From Ktedonobacteria bacterium (GTDB lineage Bacteria; Chloroflexota; Ktedonobacteria; Ktedonobacterales; JACDGC01), in contig DAIDHM010000074.1 of assembly GCA_027459705.1 (NCBI GenBank), forward strand, positions 1 through 33,834: a stretch of DNA of 33,834 nucleotides, read 5' to 3'. The notes beneath the pieces are model-generated. The model was not told where the DNA came from. It did not search any database and worked only from the letters and a program-made list of their open reading frames with translations. Shown one piece after another: positions 24,444-33,544 of this stretch; within the stretch, counting starts at the first letter, position 1; the number at the start of each line of letters is the position of its first letter. A program made the translations under genes and the position numbers.

Positions 24444-27059
24444 TCACGTGCAGATTTCTACATATCCTTCTGTTCCATGCACACGAATTCGTTGCCCGTC
24501 TTGTATGAATCGGGTAGCATGTTCTACTCCAACGACAGCTGGGATACCATATTCACGAGCGATCACCGCGCCATGCGTCATCAGGCCACCTACTTCGGTG
24601 ACCAATCCTTTTATGGCAACAAACAATGGCGTCCAGCTGGGATCCGTATAGGTAGTGACCAGTATATCGCCTTCTTCCACACCCGCATCTGCTATATCGA
24701 AAATAACTCGTGCGCGACCTTCGACGTACCCAGCAGAAACGGCGAGACCAGGTAACGCATCAGCTGGGATCTGATCGCGATGGTACTGCCCAACAATAAT
24801 TTCACCATCCGACGTCATGAGTCTGGGCGGCGTGAGGTTATCATAGATCTGGTACTCATCTCTACGTTTGCGTATGAGTTGATAATCAATGGAATGGGTA
24901 CGCACGACTTCGCGGCATTCAGACAATGTCAGATAGTACATATCTTCTTTTTCATGCAATACTTGAGCCTGGACAAGTAATTCAGCTTCTCGCAATAGTG
25001 CCTGCCTGTACATGAAGTAGCGGCTGACGATGGCATATTTGGGATATTCACGATACCCGGTGAGATTCCGCATGAGCGTGATCATCATGCTGGTCTCTTC
25101 GGCTTTCTGTTCACCATCCGGCAATTGACGCAATCGATCGATGAGCTCTTGCGCTTTTGCCAGAGCTTCGTTGCGGCCTTGCTCAAATTTCCTTTGGCCA
25201 GCCTGCGGACCAAAATTTTTGATGTTGCTGAGCAGCAAGGGAACTAGCGTCGTTGGTTTCTCGCTCCAGCGCGTTCTGGTAATATCGATTTCGCCGACAC
25301 AGCGCATGCCATATTTGGCAAGATACGCCGTGAGAGCATCTCGTGTTACCTGTCCCCCATGGAACTGGAGCAGGTCATCCCAAAAGGTAGCATCTTTTGC
25401 CTGGGAGAGATACGCTATGACCTCTGGGTAGGGGCGAATCACATCAGCAACATCTAATAACTCCAGACCCATTTCCGCGGTGATATTGTGTGGTACAGAC
25501 TGCGCGAGGGTGTCCGCGACACTTTTTTCGCCTAACCATTGCTCCATGTGGTCATTAATCCAAGTTGAGGCTTGCATAGCGGCCATAATGACACGCAAGT
25601 TTTGTGGCACGAAGAGGACTTTTTTGAGCTCCTGGATATCATCCATAATATAGTCAACGACATCGACTCCTGTTTTTGTTTGGATATTACGGTGGAGCAT
25701 AGCGAGCGACGCCTGGCTCTGTGCGATCAAATCAGCAACAATGGACGGATCTTGAACCGGCGCCAGAATCTCCGCCGCTGTCTTGCCTGTGCTGCCTGGC
25801 AAAGAGCGTGGTTCGATGCCATCATGGGGCAATGACTGGATAACATCTTCCCGCGCGATGATAGTCATGAGAGCATCTTTCAGGAGTGGATCATGCTGCC
25901 CCATCCCCTCGACGAGCATCGCCCTGCTGACTGGCGATGCCAGGTTCCGGGTGACATCAACAAATAGCCTGCCACCAGCAGTCACCATGGGTGCGGCAGT
26001 GGTGAACAGGAAAACAGATAATCCCATGGGTTTCATGGCATCGGTCATCATCTGTTGATGCCCAACGGATATATAGACATGAGTGTGCTGATCGGTCGTT
26101 GCAGGTATCGGGTATAAGGTAGTGATTGGTCGGCTCTGAACGATAGCGATAGCATCATCGACCAGGCACCATTCGATGTCCTGCGGGTGGTTGAAGTGGG
26201 CTTCGATGCGTCTGCCAACGCGTTCAAGGTGCAGAATCTGTGCCTCTGACAACACTGGCAGAGTCTGGTGCGCCGGCATGATCGCTTGCATATACGTACC
26301 GCCAGTTTTTCTGGCATGCTGCGCCCATTGCTTGATGGCTATCTTTGTATCAATGATCATGCCATTCCGGACCTGATAATTATCGGCATTGACCTGGCCG
26401 GAGACCATAGCCTCCCCGAGTCCGAAGCAGGCATCAATGGTGAGCACTTTCCGATTGCCCGTGATGGGATCAGCAGTAAACAATACTCCGGCAGCCTGTG
26501 GAATGAGCATCTTCTGTACGACCACAGCGAGAGAGACGGTGCGATGGTCAATGCCGTGCCGCAGACGGTACACGACCGCCCTTTCATTATAGAGCGATGC
26601 CCAGCACATGCTGATATGCTTGAAGATGGCCTTCTTCCCGATGCAATTCAAATAGGTATTCTGCTGGCCAGCAAACGAGGCAGTCGGTAAGTCCTCGGCA
26701 GTGGCACTGGACCGTACGGCATAGGCCTCGTTTTTCCCCAGGTGTTGCAGATGCCCGGTGATCTCCGCATCGATATCGCCTGGTATGTCGATCCCGGTGA
26801 TGTGTCGACGAATCTCACCACACAGTGCGTTGATGGCTTCCCGATCTTCTTCAGCGAGCAGCGCGAGCCGATCCAGCATTGCGGTTATCGAAGGAGTGTC
26901 GCCAATGACTCTTTGAAAAGCAGTTGTAGTTATACAAAAACCATCTGGAACCTGGATGCCTTCAAGCTTTGCGAGTTCACCCAGGTGGGCACCCTTGCCT
27001 CCAACCAGCATAAAACTGGTGGCATCGATGTCCTGAAAATCAATAACATATGCGCTCAT
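24444..27059 (-). CDS. rph: Rifamycin-inactivating phosphotransferase
   Basis: 871 residues, matching the three-domain Rph enzymes of about 865 residues. Rph uses ATP to phosphorylate the C21 hydroxyl of rifamycins, giving AMP and phosphate. The ATP-binding domain shows MLVGGKGAHLGEL (17-29) and YAVRSSATAEDLPTASFAGQ. The rifamycin-binding part contains YISVGHQQMMTDAMKPMGLS, which separates Rph from ordinary PEP synthase. The C-terminal swivelling domain has GGLMTHGAVIAREYGIPAVV with catalytic His829 (His825 in the Listeria enzyme, from memory). The start at 27059 has GGGAGA upstream; an extension to 27176 would run across the dyad. Base composition looks more AT-rich than its neighbours, and the sequence is strikingly close to Bacillales versions, so horizontal acquisition is plausible. 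Confidence 0.93.
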   Translation of the reverse strand: MSAYVIDFQDIDATSFMLVGGKGAHLGELAKLEGIQVPDGFCITTTAFQRVIGDTPSITAMLDRLALLAEEDREAINALCGEIRRHITGIDIPGDIDAEITGHLQHLGKNEAYAVRSSATAEDLPTASFAGQQNTYLNCIGKKAIFKHISMCWASLYNERAVVYRLRHGIDHRTVSLAVVVQKMLIPQAAGVLFTADPITGNRKVLTIDACFGLGEAMVSGQVNADNYQVRNGMIIDTKIAIKQWAQHARKTGGTYMQAIMPAHQTLPVLSEAQILHLERVGRRIEAHFNHPQDIEWCLVDDAIAIVQSRPITTLYPIPATTDQHTHVYISVGHQQMMTDAMKPMGLSVFLFTTAAPMVTAGGRLFVDVTRNLASPVSRAMLVEGMGQHDPLLKDALMTIIAREDVIQSLPHDGIEPRSLPGSTGKTAAEILAPVQDPSIVADLIAQSQASLAMLHRNIQTKTGVDVVDYIMDDIQELKKVLFVPQNLRVIMAAMQASTWINDHMEQWLGEKSVADTLAQSVPHNITAEMGLELLDVADVIRPYPEVIAYLSQAKDATFWDDLLQFHGGQVTRDALTAYLAKYGMRCVGEIDITRTRWSEKPTTLVPLLLSNIKNFGPQAGQRKFEQGRNEALAKAQELIDRLRQLPDGEQKAEETSMMITLMRNLTGYREYPKYAIVSRYFMYRQALLREAELLVQAQVLHEKEDMYYLTLSECREVVRTHSIDYQLIRKRRDEYQIYDNLTPPRLMTSDGEIIVGQYHRDQIPADALPGLAVSAGYVEGRARVIFDIADAGVEEGDILVTTYTDPSWTPLFVAIKGLVTEVGGLMTHGAVIAREYGIPAVVGVEHATRFIQDGQRIRVHGTEGYVEICT

Positions 27060-27096
27060 GCCTGTCTCCCTACACACGGTGATGCATTCATGATAG

Positions 27097-27146
27097 CGCC
27101 ACTGCACGAAATATACATCAAGTGGTGACCTGATGTATATGTGGCG
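27097..27146. promoter_or_regulatory. Nested inverted repeat upstream of rph, candidate operator
   Basis: ATATACATCA (27111-27120) and TGATGTATAT (27131-27140) are a perfect 10-bp inverted repeat with a 10-bp spacer, so the half-site centres are 20 bp apart. An outer pair CGCCAC (27097-27102) and GTGGCG (27141-27146) extends it asymmetrically. It lies 52-81 bp upstream of the rph start. It does not resemble the 19-bp rifamycin-associated element known from actinobacteria. A dimeric repressor site or a leader stem-loop are both possible. The rest of 27060-27426 contains no gene. Confidence 0.6.
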
Positions 27147-27375
27147 AATTTTTGCTATGATAGAAATGGAAAGCAATATGGCATCTTTTTTGTCTGGTTG
27201 CTTATTGTAACGTTAGGGTAGCGGTTTCTGTACAGATAGAGCAAAACAGCAGAGTATCACCTCGCCCTCCGATTCGCTCGCCCTGCCCATCGTTTCTCTG
27301 TTTTGCGCCGCGCTGTTCGTCTTTGCGGGGCTGCCACCCTAATAAAATCGGCGAGCGTTCTGCCATCCCACACAA

Positions 27376-27409
27376 CGAGGGTGGCACGTTAATGCACGTA
27401 CCACCCTCG
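27376..27409 (-). terminator. 14-bp stem-loop after the chemoreceptor gene
   Basis: CGAGGGTGGCACGT (27376-27389) pairs with ACGTACCACCCTCG (27396-27409) with one mismatch and a 6-nt loop, 17 nt beyond the minus-strand stop codon. No T-run follows on the minus strand. Position supports a role in transcript end formation. Confidence 0.5.
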
Positions 27410-27426
27410 CTACTGAAGATTATCTG

Positions 27427-28401
27427 CTACCTCTGCTCTTGCTTGGCAAAGAGCTCAGCCAATTCACCGGCCAGTTTCCCGACGATACCTACCGAATCGT
27501 GCATCTCATTGGCAATGTGGTTTTGCTGTTCACCCTGAGCGAACGCGTCGTCGAGTTGCTTCTGCAACGCATTGAGACGCGTCCTGAGCTGATCGATCGT
27601 CACGGTGATCTCACGGGCGAACTGGCGCGAGGAGTTGGAGAGCTTGCGGACTTCGTCGGCGACGACAGCGAAGCCGCGGCCCTGGTTGCCCGCACGCGCG
27701 GCTTCGATGGCGGCGTTTAACCCCAGCATCTGCACCTGCTCGGCAATCTCGGTGATGGTCTGGTTGGCGCGCTCCATCTTCATGAAGTCGCCCAGAACAC
27801 CCGCTAACTCCTTGCGCACAGAGGTATTGATGGCATTGACGTCGGTCGCCATCCGCGCGGCGTCCAGGCTGGTCCTGGCCAGTTGCTCCGAGGATTGATT
27901 CACCTGATCGGAGAATTCGCGCTGCTTCTCGATCATCTCGATGCTGTTATACCAACCCAGGCCACCGATGACTTTATGTTGGTGATCATGAATCGGCAAA
28001 GCATATCCGACATACGGCATCGTGAGCGTTGTGTGGGCTCGATCAACTACGCGATAAGCAGGTTTTCCAGTCTGCATCGCCTGGGCGATGACCCATTTCT
28101 GGTTGATTGGCTCACCTTTGCGAATCTTGAGATCGAAACGCGGGGTATAAAAGGACGCCAGCACTTTTTCAAAGTCGACGACGAGGACATGATAGTCGCC
28201 ACCCAACTGAAACGCATCGAAAAAGAGTGGGGCGATATCGATGACTGTGCGTAGCGGCGAGCGGCGATCTTCCCCAGGGGGCCCTGGAATGGCCGCGCTC
28301 ACTGGCAGTGTTTCGACTGGGGCCTCCAGTGGGGAAGCGGATGGCACCACCGCCACCGGCGGCGCCACAGACGTGGGACGTCTGAAGAACGATAGTGTCA
28401 T
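27427..28401 (-). CDS. Soluble methyl-accepting chemotaxis-type receptor
   Basis: 324 residues without any membrane segment. After a Pro/Ala-rich stretch (9-50), residues about 52-155 form a small sensory domain ([15 protein letters not shown], then [20 protein letters not shown]) that resembles a PAS/Cache-like fold. From about 160 a coiled-coil signalling domain follows, with the conserved hairpin tip [20 protein letters not shown] and [18 protein letters not shown] (to about 257) that contacts CheA and CheW. The signalling helices are short and lack clear methylation regions. It lies 30 nt after the acetate-transporter gene on the same strand, so the two are probably co-transcribed. GAGAGG precedes the ATG by about 12 nt. 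Confidence 0.88.
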   Translation of the reverse strand: MTLSFFRRPTSVAPPVAVVPSASPLEAPVETLPVSAAIPGPPGEDRRSPLRTVIDIAPLFFDAFQLGGDYHVLVVDFEKVLASFYTPRFDLKIRKGEPINQKWVIAQAMQTGKPAYRVVDRAHTTLTMPYVGYALPIHDHQHKVIGGLGWYNSIEMIEKQREFSDQVNQSSEQLARTSLDAARMATDVNAINTSVRKELAGVLGDFMKMERANQTITEIAEQVQMLGLNAAIEAARAGNQGRGFAVVADEVRKLSNSSRQFAREITVTIDQLRTRLNALQKQLDDAFAQGEQQNHIANEMHDSVGIVGKLAGELAELFAKQEQR

Positions 28402-28431
28402 AGTATCAACAATCCTCTCGTCGCAACGCGA

Positions 28432-29037
28432 TCAGTGCTGATAGGCGAAGACGGGCAAGATATCCTGGCCGGTCATATCTTTGAGAATGCCAGCGGCCGC
28501 GTTATAGAACGCGTTCAGCGCGGTGACGATACCCAGATACCCACCCAGTGCGGTGATGCCACTTGATTGGCTGAAAGCGCCGATGGTCAGCAGGATGAAC
28601 GTGACGAAGAGCAAGAGAAAGAGCGACGCTGTCGCACCATTGACGCGCACGGCGCCCAGCACCATCACGCCGGTGAAGATCGTCCATCCCAGCAAGATGG
28701 TCGAGAGCGCTTGATCACCGGGTTTGAAGCCGGGAGATTGCATGGCCAGCAACAGAAACAGGCCGATGCCAATCCAGAAGGCGCCATAAGCCGTGAAGGC
28801 CGTCGCCCCAAAGGTATTGCCGACTTTGAATTCCCACATACCCGCCAACATCTGGGCCGCACCCCCAAAGGTCAGCGCCAGCGGCAGGACGGCAAATGCC
28901 GTCAAATGCGTGCCGAGCACGTTGGCATTCGCCATACTCAGCACGAGGGTCGTCAACGCGAAGCCACAGAGGCCCAGCGGGCCGGGATTGGCTGTGGATG
29001 ATTTGGGAAGCGCCTGTGGCAGATCTGTCTGTGTCAT
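28432..29037 (-). CDS. satP: GPR1/FUN34/YaaH (SatP) family acetate transporter
   Basis: 201 residues with six hydrophobic segments. The family signature NPGPLGLCGFALTTLVLSMANA sits just before and within the first helix (about 17-38). Following helices include AFAVLPLALTFGGAAQMLAG and FTAYGAFWIGIGLFLLLAM; the FGGAAQMLAGMWEF run is typical of SatP channels, which import acetate or succinate with protons. A strong purine-rich ribosome site (GAGAGGAAGAGAG) precedes the ATG. It is the first gene of a two-gene unit with a soluble chemoreceptor, which suggests that uptake and taxis toward a short-chain acid are co-ordinated; that link is inference. Confidence 0.9.
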   Translation of the reverse strand: MTQTDLPQALPKSSTANPGPLGLCGFALTTLVLSMANANVLGTHLTAFAVLPLALTFGGAAQMLAGMWEFKVGNTFGATAFTAYGAFWIGIGLFLLLAMQSPGFKPGDQALSTILLGWTIFTGVMVLGAVRVNGATASLFLLLFVTFILLTIGAFSQSSGITALGGYLGIVTALNAFYNAAAGILKDMTGQDILPVFAYQH

Positions 29038-29212
29038 GCTCTCTTCCTCTCAATTCACACGCTCGGCGCGTGGGGGAATGCCACGCCGCTACCCCAAACT
29101 CCGCTGGGCGGTAACTCGGCAGCGCGGATACCTCTTCTCTCATTGCATATCGCCCAGATTGGTTCAGAACTTAAGAGCATTGCGATCGCCAACTCGCTGA
29201 GACGTTATGCCA

Positions 29213-29252
29213 CACTGGCAAGCCACTGGTTAGCGCGGGCCAGTGGCCAGTG
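29213..29252. repeat. Bipartite 13-bp inverted repeat between satP and ada
   Basis: CCACTGG (29223-29229) pairs with CCAGTGG (29240-29246) around a 10-nt loop, and the stem continues, after a 4-nt bulge, with CACTGG (29213-29218) against CCAGTG (29247-29252). The repeated CACTGG units let it fold in more than one register. It may serve as the 3' end of the ada transcript; no T-tract follows. The rest of the 273-nt gap shows no gene. Confidence 0.45.
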
Positions 29253-29310
29253 ACCGTGCCGACAGACGTCCGGAATAAAGTCTGACATCCGTCAACGACT
29301 TGCCCGGGCG

Positions 29311-30366
29311 CTAGTCGCCATCGGCGGGATGGCACTCCTCCGCCGCGAGCAGACTGGCTTTGCGGGCCACACCCAGCCGGTAGCCCCCCAGATCACCATC
29401 ACTACGCACGACCCGGTGGCAGGGGATGATCAGGGGGACGGGATTGGCGGCGCACGCTTGCGCGACGGCGCGAGCGGCGTTGGGCTGGCCGATGGCGCGG
29501 GCAATCGCGCTATAGCTCGCGGTCGTTCCAGGCGGAATGACCCGCAACGCGCGCCAGACCTGTTCCTGAAACGCCGTGGCGCGCACATCCAGCGGCAGAT
29601 CGGGATGGGGTAGTGCACCCTCCAGATAGCGCAGCACGGCCGCGAGATGCTCAGCCAGGTCGCCGTCAGCGGCGGCGCACGCGGCTGGATATTCGCGTCG
29701 TAGCCGCGTCAAAAGCGCCGCTGGCTCGTCACCCAGACTGACAAAGCAGACTCCGCGTTCCGTCGCCGCCACCAGCAACTGCCCCAGCGCGCACGGCGCC
29801 CGCGCGTAACGCACGGCCGCCGCGGGGGCACCGCGCCGAAAAATGGCGGGCGCCAGACCCAGCGCCGAGCCATCACTCATGTAAAATGCGCTACTGGATC
29901 GATACCCAGCGGCATAGATCGCACTGGTCACCTCGGCCCCCGCTCGCAATTCCGCGCGCAGCCGCTCACGGCGGCAACGCGCCGCGTACTGACGCGGCGA
30001 GACGCCGACCGCTGCCGCAAAAGTGCGCTGCAGATGCGTCGGGCTCAGCCCAAATCGATCGCCCAGTTCACCCAGAGAGGGAATCGGCCCATCGCCCTCT
30101 AGTGCGCGGCAGATTGCAGCGATGAGATCACCCTGAACCAGCGGCGCGGGGACATCGGGATGGCAGCGACGGCACGGCCGAAAGCCAGCCGCGCGGGCGG
30201 CGGCGGCATCGTCGTAGAAAACCACATGGTCGCGGGCGGGGCGCCGCGACGGGCATGAGGGTTTGCAAAAAATACCTGTGGTCTGGACGGCATAGACAAA
30301 TTGGGTATCCGCGTGGGTGTCACGCGCCTGGACGGCTTCCCAGCGCGCGAGAGCTCTGTCGATCAT
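29311..30366 (-). CDS. ada: Bifunctional Ada: methylphosphotriester/O6-methylguanine repair and regulator
   Basis: 351 residues, close to E. coli Ada. The N-terminal zinc domain has Cys34 and Cys38 in GIFCKPSC and Cys65 and Cys68 in FRPCRRC; Cys34 corresponds to the methyl acceptor for phosphotriesters. An AraC-type helix-turn-helix follows (IPSLGELGDRFGLSPTHLQR and SPRQYAARCRRERLRAEL). The C-terminal methyltransferase has the acceptor Cys316 in IPCHRVV, preceded by the usual GTTASYSAIARAIGQPNAAR. Methylation of the N-terminal Cys turns Ada into an activator in the known system. The start at 30366 is picked because AGGAGG lies 9 nt upstream. It is divergent from tldD. CATAAT on the minus strand at 30502-30507 is a weak -10 candidate. 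Confidence 0.94.
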   Translation of the reverse strand: MIDRALARWEAVQARDTHADTQFVYAVQTTGIFCKPSCPSRRPARDHVVFYDDAAAARAAGFRPCRRCHPDVPAPLVQGDLIAAICRALEGDGPIPSLGELGDRFGLSPTHLQRTFAAAVGVSPRQYAARCRRERLRAELRAGAEVTSAIYAAGYRSSSAFYMSDGSALGLAPAIFRRGAPAAAVRYARAPCALGQLLVAATERGVCFVSLGDEPAALLTRLRREYPAACAAADGDLAEHLAAVLRYLEGALPHPDLPLDVRATAFQEQVWRALRVIPPGTTASYSAIARAIGQPNAARAVAQACAANPVPLIIPCHRVVRSDGDLGGYRLGVARKASLLAAEECHPADGD

Positions 30367-30622
30367 GGCGCTCATCCTCCTGTCCATTCCAGCATACCCA
30401 ATTACCGCACGCACCGCATGCAGAATCTTGCGCCGTATTGTCGGTTTCCGCAGGTCGGCACCCACTTGCCTTCTGGATCGAGCAGACAGGTATTTGCCCA
30501 CATTATGCCCACGGGCGATGCGGTTTATCGACAGCATATACTGGCGATCCTGGCCACCCATGTGAGGATAATTGCACTGTCACTGATCGTGGCGCACTGC
30601 GCTTTTGAGGAAGGACAAGCAT

Positions 30623-32077
30623 ATGCGAGACCTGGCACACGCGGCATTGAATATCGCCCTGCAACTGGGGGCGACCTATGCCGATGTCCGCGTGATGGAA
30701 CGGGCGGATGAGGCGATCTCCGTCAAGAATGGCAATGTCGATGGCATCACCAGCGGCACCTCACGCGGCTTCAACGTCCGCGTCATCGTCGATGGCGCCT
30801 GGGGCTTTGCCAGTAGCGCGAAGATGGATCTGGCCGAGGCCCAGCGCATCGCGGCAGAGGCGGTACGCATCGCCCGAGCCAGCGCCCTGGTCCGCGGGCG
30901 GCCCGTCCGCCTTTCGCCACTGGCCCCACAACACGGCACCTATACCACCCCCATGCAACGCGACCCATTCGCCGTCCCGCTGAGCGAGAAGGTGGATCTG
31001 CTGCTGCGCGCCGACGCGGGCATGCGGAGCGTCCCGGGCATCGCCGTAGCATCTGGAAACATCGTCTCCAGTCGCGAACAGAAGATCTTCGTCTCCTCCG
31101 AGGGCAGCGAGGTCGAACAGACTCTGATCGATTGCGGTGCCGGGATGGAAGCCGTCGCGGTCGATGAACAGAACGGCGAGATGCAGCAACGCAGCTATCC
31201 CAGCTCGTTTGGTCGCCAGGCTGGCACTGGTGGTTTCGAGTTCATCGAAGCCTTGCACCTCGTCGACCACGCTCCGCGCATCGCCACTGAGGCGGTTCAG
31301 CTCCTGACTGCCAAGCAGCTGGAGCCAGGGGTACGGACGATCATCCTGGACGCGCACCAGACCGCCTTGCAGATCCACGAGAGTTGCGGGCACCCAATCG
31401 AACTGGACCGCGTGATGGGGATGGAAGCTGGTTTCGTCGGTAAGAGCTTCCTGACAACCGACAAGCTCGGTACGTTCATGTATGGTTCGCCCGCGGTCAC
31501 GATCGTCGCCGATGCCACGACGCCCGGCGCGCTGGGCACCTTCGGCTGGGACGATGAGGGTGTGCCAGCGCAGCGGACCGACATCGTGCGTGAAGGTCTC
31601 TTCGTGGGTTATTTGATGTCGCGCGACACCGCGCCCGACCTGGGTTTGACCAGCAATGGCTGTGTCCGCGCCGACGGGTGGAATCGACTGCCGATGATCC
31701 GCATGCCAAATGTCAGTCTCATGCCGGGATCCTGGACGCTGGACGACCTGATTGCCGATACCGACGATGGCATTTTGATGGCCACCAACCGCTCCTGGAG
31801 CATCGATAATCTGCGGCTCAATTTCCAATTCGCCACGGAGATCGGATGGGAGATCAAGAACGGCAAGCTCGGTGCGATGGTCAAGAACCCAACCTATACG
31901 GGCATCACACCCGAATTCTGGCGCAGTTGCGACGCCGTCTGTAACCAGGATCACTGGATCGCCTTCGGGTTGCCAAATTGTGGTAAAGGGGAGCCGATGC
32001 AGGTGGCGAAGACTGGCCATGGCGCTGCGCCCGCGCGCTTCCGCAATGTGCGCACAGGGGTCGGCGCGCTGCGCTGA
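30623..32077 (+). CDS. tldD: TldD metalloprotease subunit
   Basis: 484 residues, normal for TldD. The protein forms a heterodimer with TldE that trims leader peptides and unfolded peptides inside the complex, as known from microcin B17 maturation and CcdA degradation. The zinc motif HESCGH starts at His252 and is followed by PIELDRVMGMEAGFVGKS, the expected TldD pattern. Later segments GTFGWDDEGVPAQRTDIV and LTSNGCVRADGWNRLPMIRM are also family hallmarks. AGGAAGGA precedes the ATG at 30623; an upstream in-frame TTG is not needed. tldE follows after 13 nt. GATAAT at 30567-30572 may be the -10 of the promoter. Confidence 0.95.
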   Translation: MRDLAHAALNIALQLGATYADVRVMERADEAISVKNGNVDGITSGTSRGFNVRVIVDGAWGFASSAKMDLAEAQRIAAEAVRIARASALVRGRPVRLSPLAPQHGTYTTPMQRDPFAVPLSEKVDLLLRADAGMRSVPGIAVASGNIVSSREQKIFVSSEGSEVEQTLIDCGAGMEAVAVDEQNGEMQQRSYPSSFGRQAGTGGFEFIEALHLVDHAPRIATEAVQLLTAKQLEPGVRTIILDAHQTALQIHESCGHPIELDRVMGMEAGFVGKSFLTTDKLGTFMYGSPAVTIVADATTPGALGTFGWDDEGVPAQRTDIVREGLFVGYLMSRDTAPDLGLTSNGCVRADGWNRLPMIRMPNVSLMPGSWTLDDLIADTDDGILMATNRSWSIDNLRLNFQFATEIGWEIKNGKLGAMVKNPTYTGITPEFWRSCDAVCNQDHWIAFGLPNCGKGEPMQVAKTGHGAAPARFRNVRTGVGALR

Positions 32078-32090
32078 GGGAGAAAGAGCG

Positions 32091-33431
32091 ATGAACGAAC
32101 ACGAGATCCGGGATCTCTGCCAGCAGATCTTGAGCTATGCGCATGCCGACCAGACTGAAGTGCTCTACATGGGCACCGAGGGCGCGCTCACCCGCTTTGC
32201 TGTGAACCATATCCATCAGAATGTTGCGGAGAGCAACGCGCAGGTCAGCATCCGCGTGGTGGTGGGGAAGCGCGTCGGTGTCGTCGGGACAAACGACCTC
32301 AGCGCTGACTCGCTGCGCGCCACGGTGGAGCAAGCCACGGCCATCGCGCGAATGCAGCCGGAGAATCCAGAATTCCGCTCGTTGCCAGGCCCGACTCCCA
32401 TTTCGGCGGTGACGAGCTTCAGCGAACGGACCGCTGGTTACACGCCCGAAGAGCGGGCACGAGCAGTGGAGACGGTTATCCGACTGGCCAAGGAACGCGG
32501 TTTCGAAGCCGCAGGCGCCTTCGAGACCAATATCAACCACCTGGCAGTCGCTAATTCACTGGGCGTCTGGGCCTATGAGCCACGGACCGAAGCCGAGTTC
32601 CACGCCGTAGTGATGGCCGATGAGGACGGATCTGGCTGGACGCAGCGCATGAGCATCGACGCAGGCACCTTTGATTTCGAAGCAATGGCGCGCGAAGCAG
32701 TCGATAAAGCCGACCGTAGCCGCAAGCCAACCACGCTCGATCCCGGTGACTATGAGACGGTGCTGGAAGCCTACGCCACCGCTGATATGATCCAGAACCT
32801 GGCTTTCATGGGGACGAACGCCATGGCACAACGCGAGGGACGCGGCCCCTTCGTCGGACGGATGGGAGAGCAGGTCGCGGCCTCCAGTGTCTCGCTGGTC
32901 GACGATGCGCGCAATCCGCGTACGATGGCCGCGGCTTTCGATTATGAGGGCGTCCCCAAACAGCCCGTGACGCTCATCGACCATGGCACCGCCAAAGCAG
33001 TCGTCTATGATAGCGCCAGCGCGCAACTTGAAGACCACCCGAATACCGGCCATGCCCTGCCCGCCCCGAACACCTGGGGCCCGATGGCGACCAATCTCGT
33101 CTTCGAACCGGGCTCTTCCAGTGTGGCAGAGATGGTCAAGTCAATCGACCGCGGCATCTATGTGACACGCTTCCACTATACTAATATTGTCCATCCGGTG
33201 AAGGCAATCTTCACGGGCATGACGCGCGACGGGACGTTCCTGATCGAGCATGGGGAGATCACCCAGCCGGTGCGTTCGTTCCGCTTCGTACAGGGGATCT
33301 TCGAGGCACTGATGGCGACCAAAGCCATCGGTCGCGAGCAGATTCTGGCCAAGGACTATATTCCGATCCTCGCGCCCGCCCTGCACATCGGCTCCTGGAG
33401 TTTCACTGGAGTGCAGAGTCAGGTCTCCTGA
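32091..33431 (+). CDS. tldE: TldE/PmbA subunit of the TldD-TldE protease
   Basis: 446 residues, the usual length. TldE shares the fold of TldD but lacks the HExxxH zinc site, and none is seen here. Family features include the N-terminal strand region RFAVNHIHQNVAESNAQVSI, a central FDFEAMAREAVDKADRSRKP, and the C-terminal YVTRFHYTNIVHPVKAIFTG and GEITQPVRSFRFVQGI. The start at 32091 follows GGGAGAAAGAG after tldD by 13 nt, so the pair is co-transcribed; a longer frame inside tldD is rejected. Together they form an active cytoplasmic protease; substrates in this organism are unknown, and no microcin-like precursor gene is seen in the window. Confidence 0.95.
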   Translation: MNEHEIRDLCQQILSYAHADQTEVLYMGTEGALTRFAVNHIHQNVAESNAQVSIRVVVGKRVGVVGTNDLSADSLRATVEQATAIARMQPENPEFRSLPGPTPISAVTSFSERTAGYTPEERARAVETVIRLAKERGFEAAGAFETNINHLAVANSLGVWAYEPRTEAEFHAVVMADEDGSGWTQRMSIDAGTFDFEAMAREAVDKADRSRKPTTLDPGDYETVLEAYATADMIQNLAFMGTNAMAQREGRGPFVGRMGEQVAASSVSLVDDARNPRTMAAAFDYEGVPKQPVTLIDHGTAKAVVYDSASAQLEDHPNTGHALPAPNTWGPMATNLVFEPGSSSVAEMVKSIDRGIYVTRFHYTNIVHPVKAIFTGMTRDGTFLIEHGEITQPVRSFRFVQGIFEALMATKAIGREQILAKDYIPILAPALHIGSWSFTGVQSQVS

Positions 33432-33447
33432 AACAACGGGTATGGGA

Positions 33448-33462
33448 GGGAGAATCTCTCCC
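33448..33462 (+). terminator. Short hairpin after tldE
   Basis: GGGAGA and TCTCCC pair around ATC, 16 nt after the tldE stop. The 6-bp stem lacks a T-tract, so it is only a candidate for the operon's 3' end. Confidence 0.4.
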
Positions 33463-33506
33463 CTATGTCGTAACTGCCCAAATGGGGATTCCCTTCTGGG
33501 CTTCCC

Positions 33507-33527
33507 GGGCGCCGCATAGCGGCGCCC
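33507..33527. repeat. Perfect 9-bp GC hairpin next to the tandem array
   Basis: GGGCGCCGC (33507-33515) pairs perfectly with GCGGCGCCC (33519-33527) with a 3-nt loop. Seven As follow at 33533-33539. Read on the minus strand this is a T-tract before the hairpin, not after it, so it is not a standard terminator in either direction. Confidence 0.5.
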
Positions 33528-33544
33528 CTCACAAAAAAAGTTCT

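Noticed and set aside
24444-27059. PEP synthase or pyruvate phosphate dikinase
   Set aside because: The domain order fits the wider family, but the central signature and C-terminal sequence match rifamycin phosphotransferases, and the length is that of Rph.
30761-32020. 419-codon minus-strand frame inside tldD
   Set aside because: It lies wholly antisense to a clear TldD gene and shows no recognisable domain.
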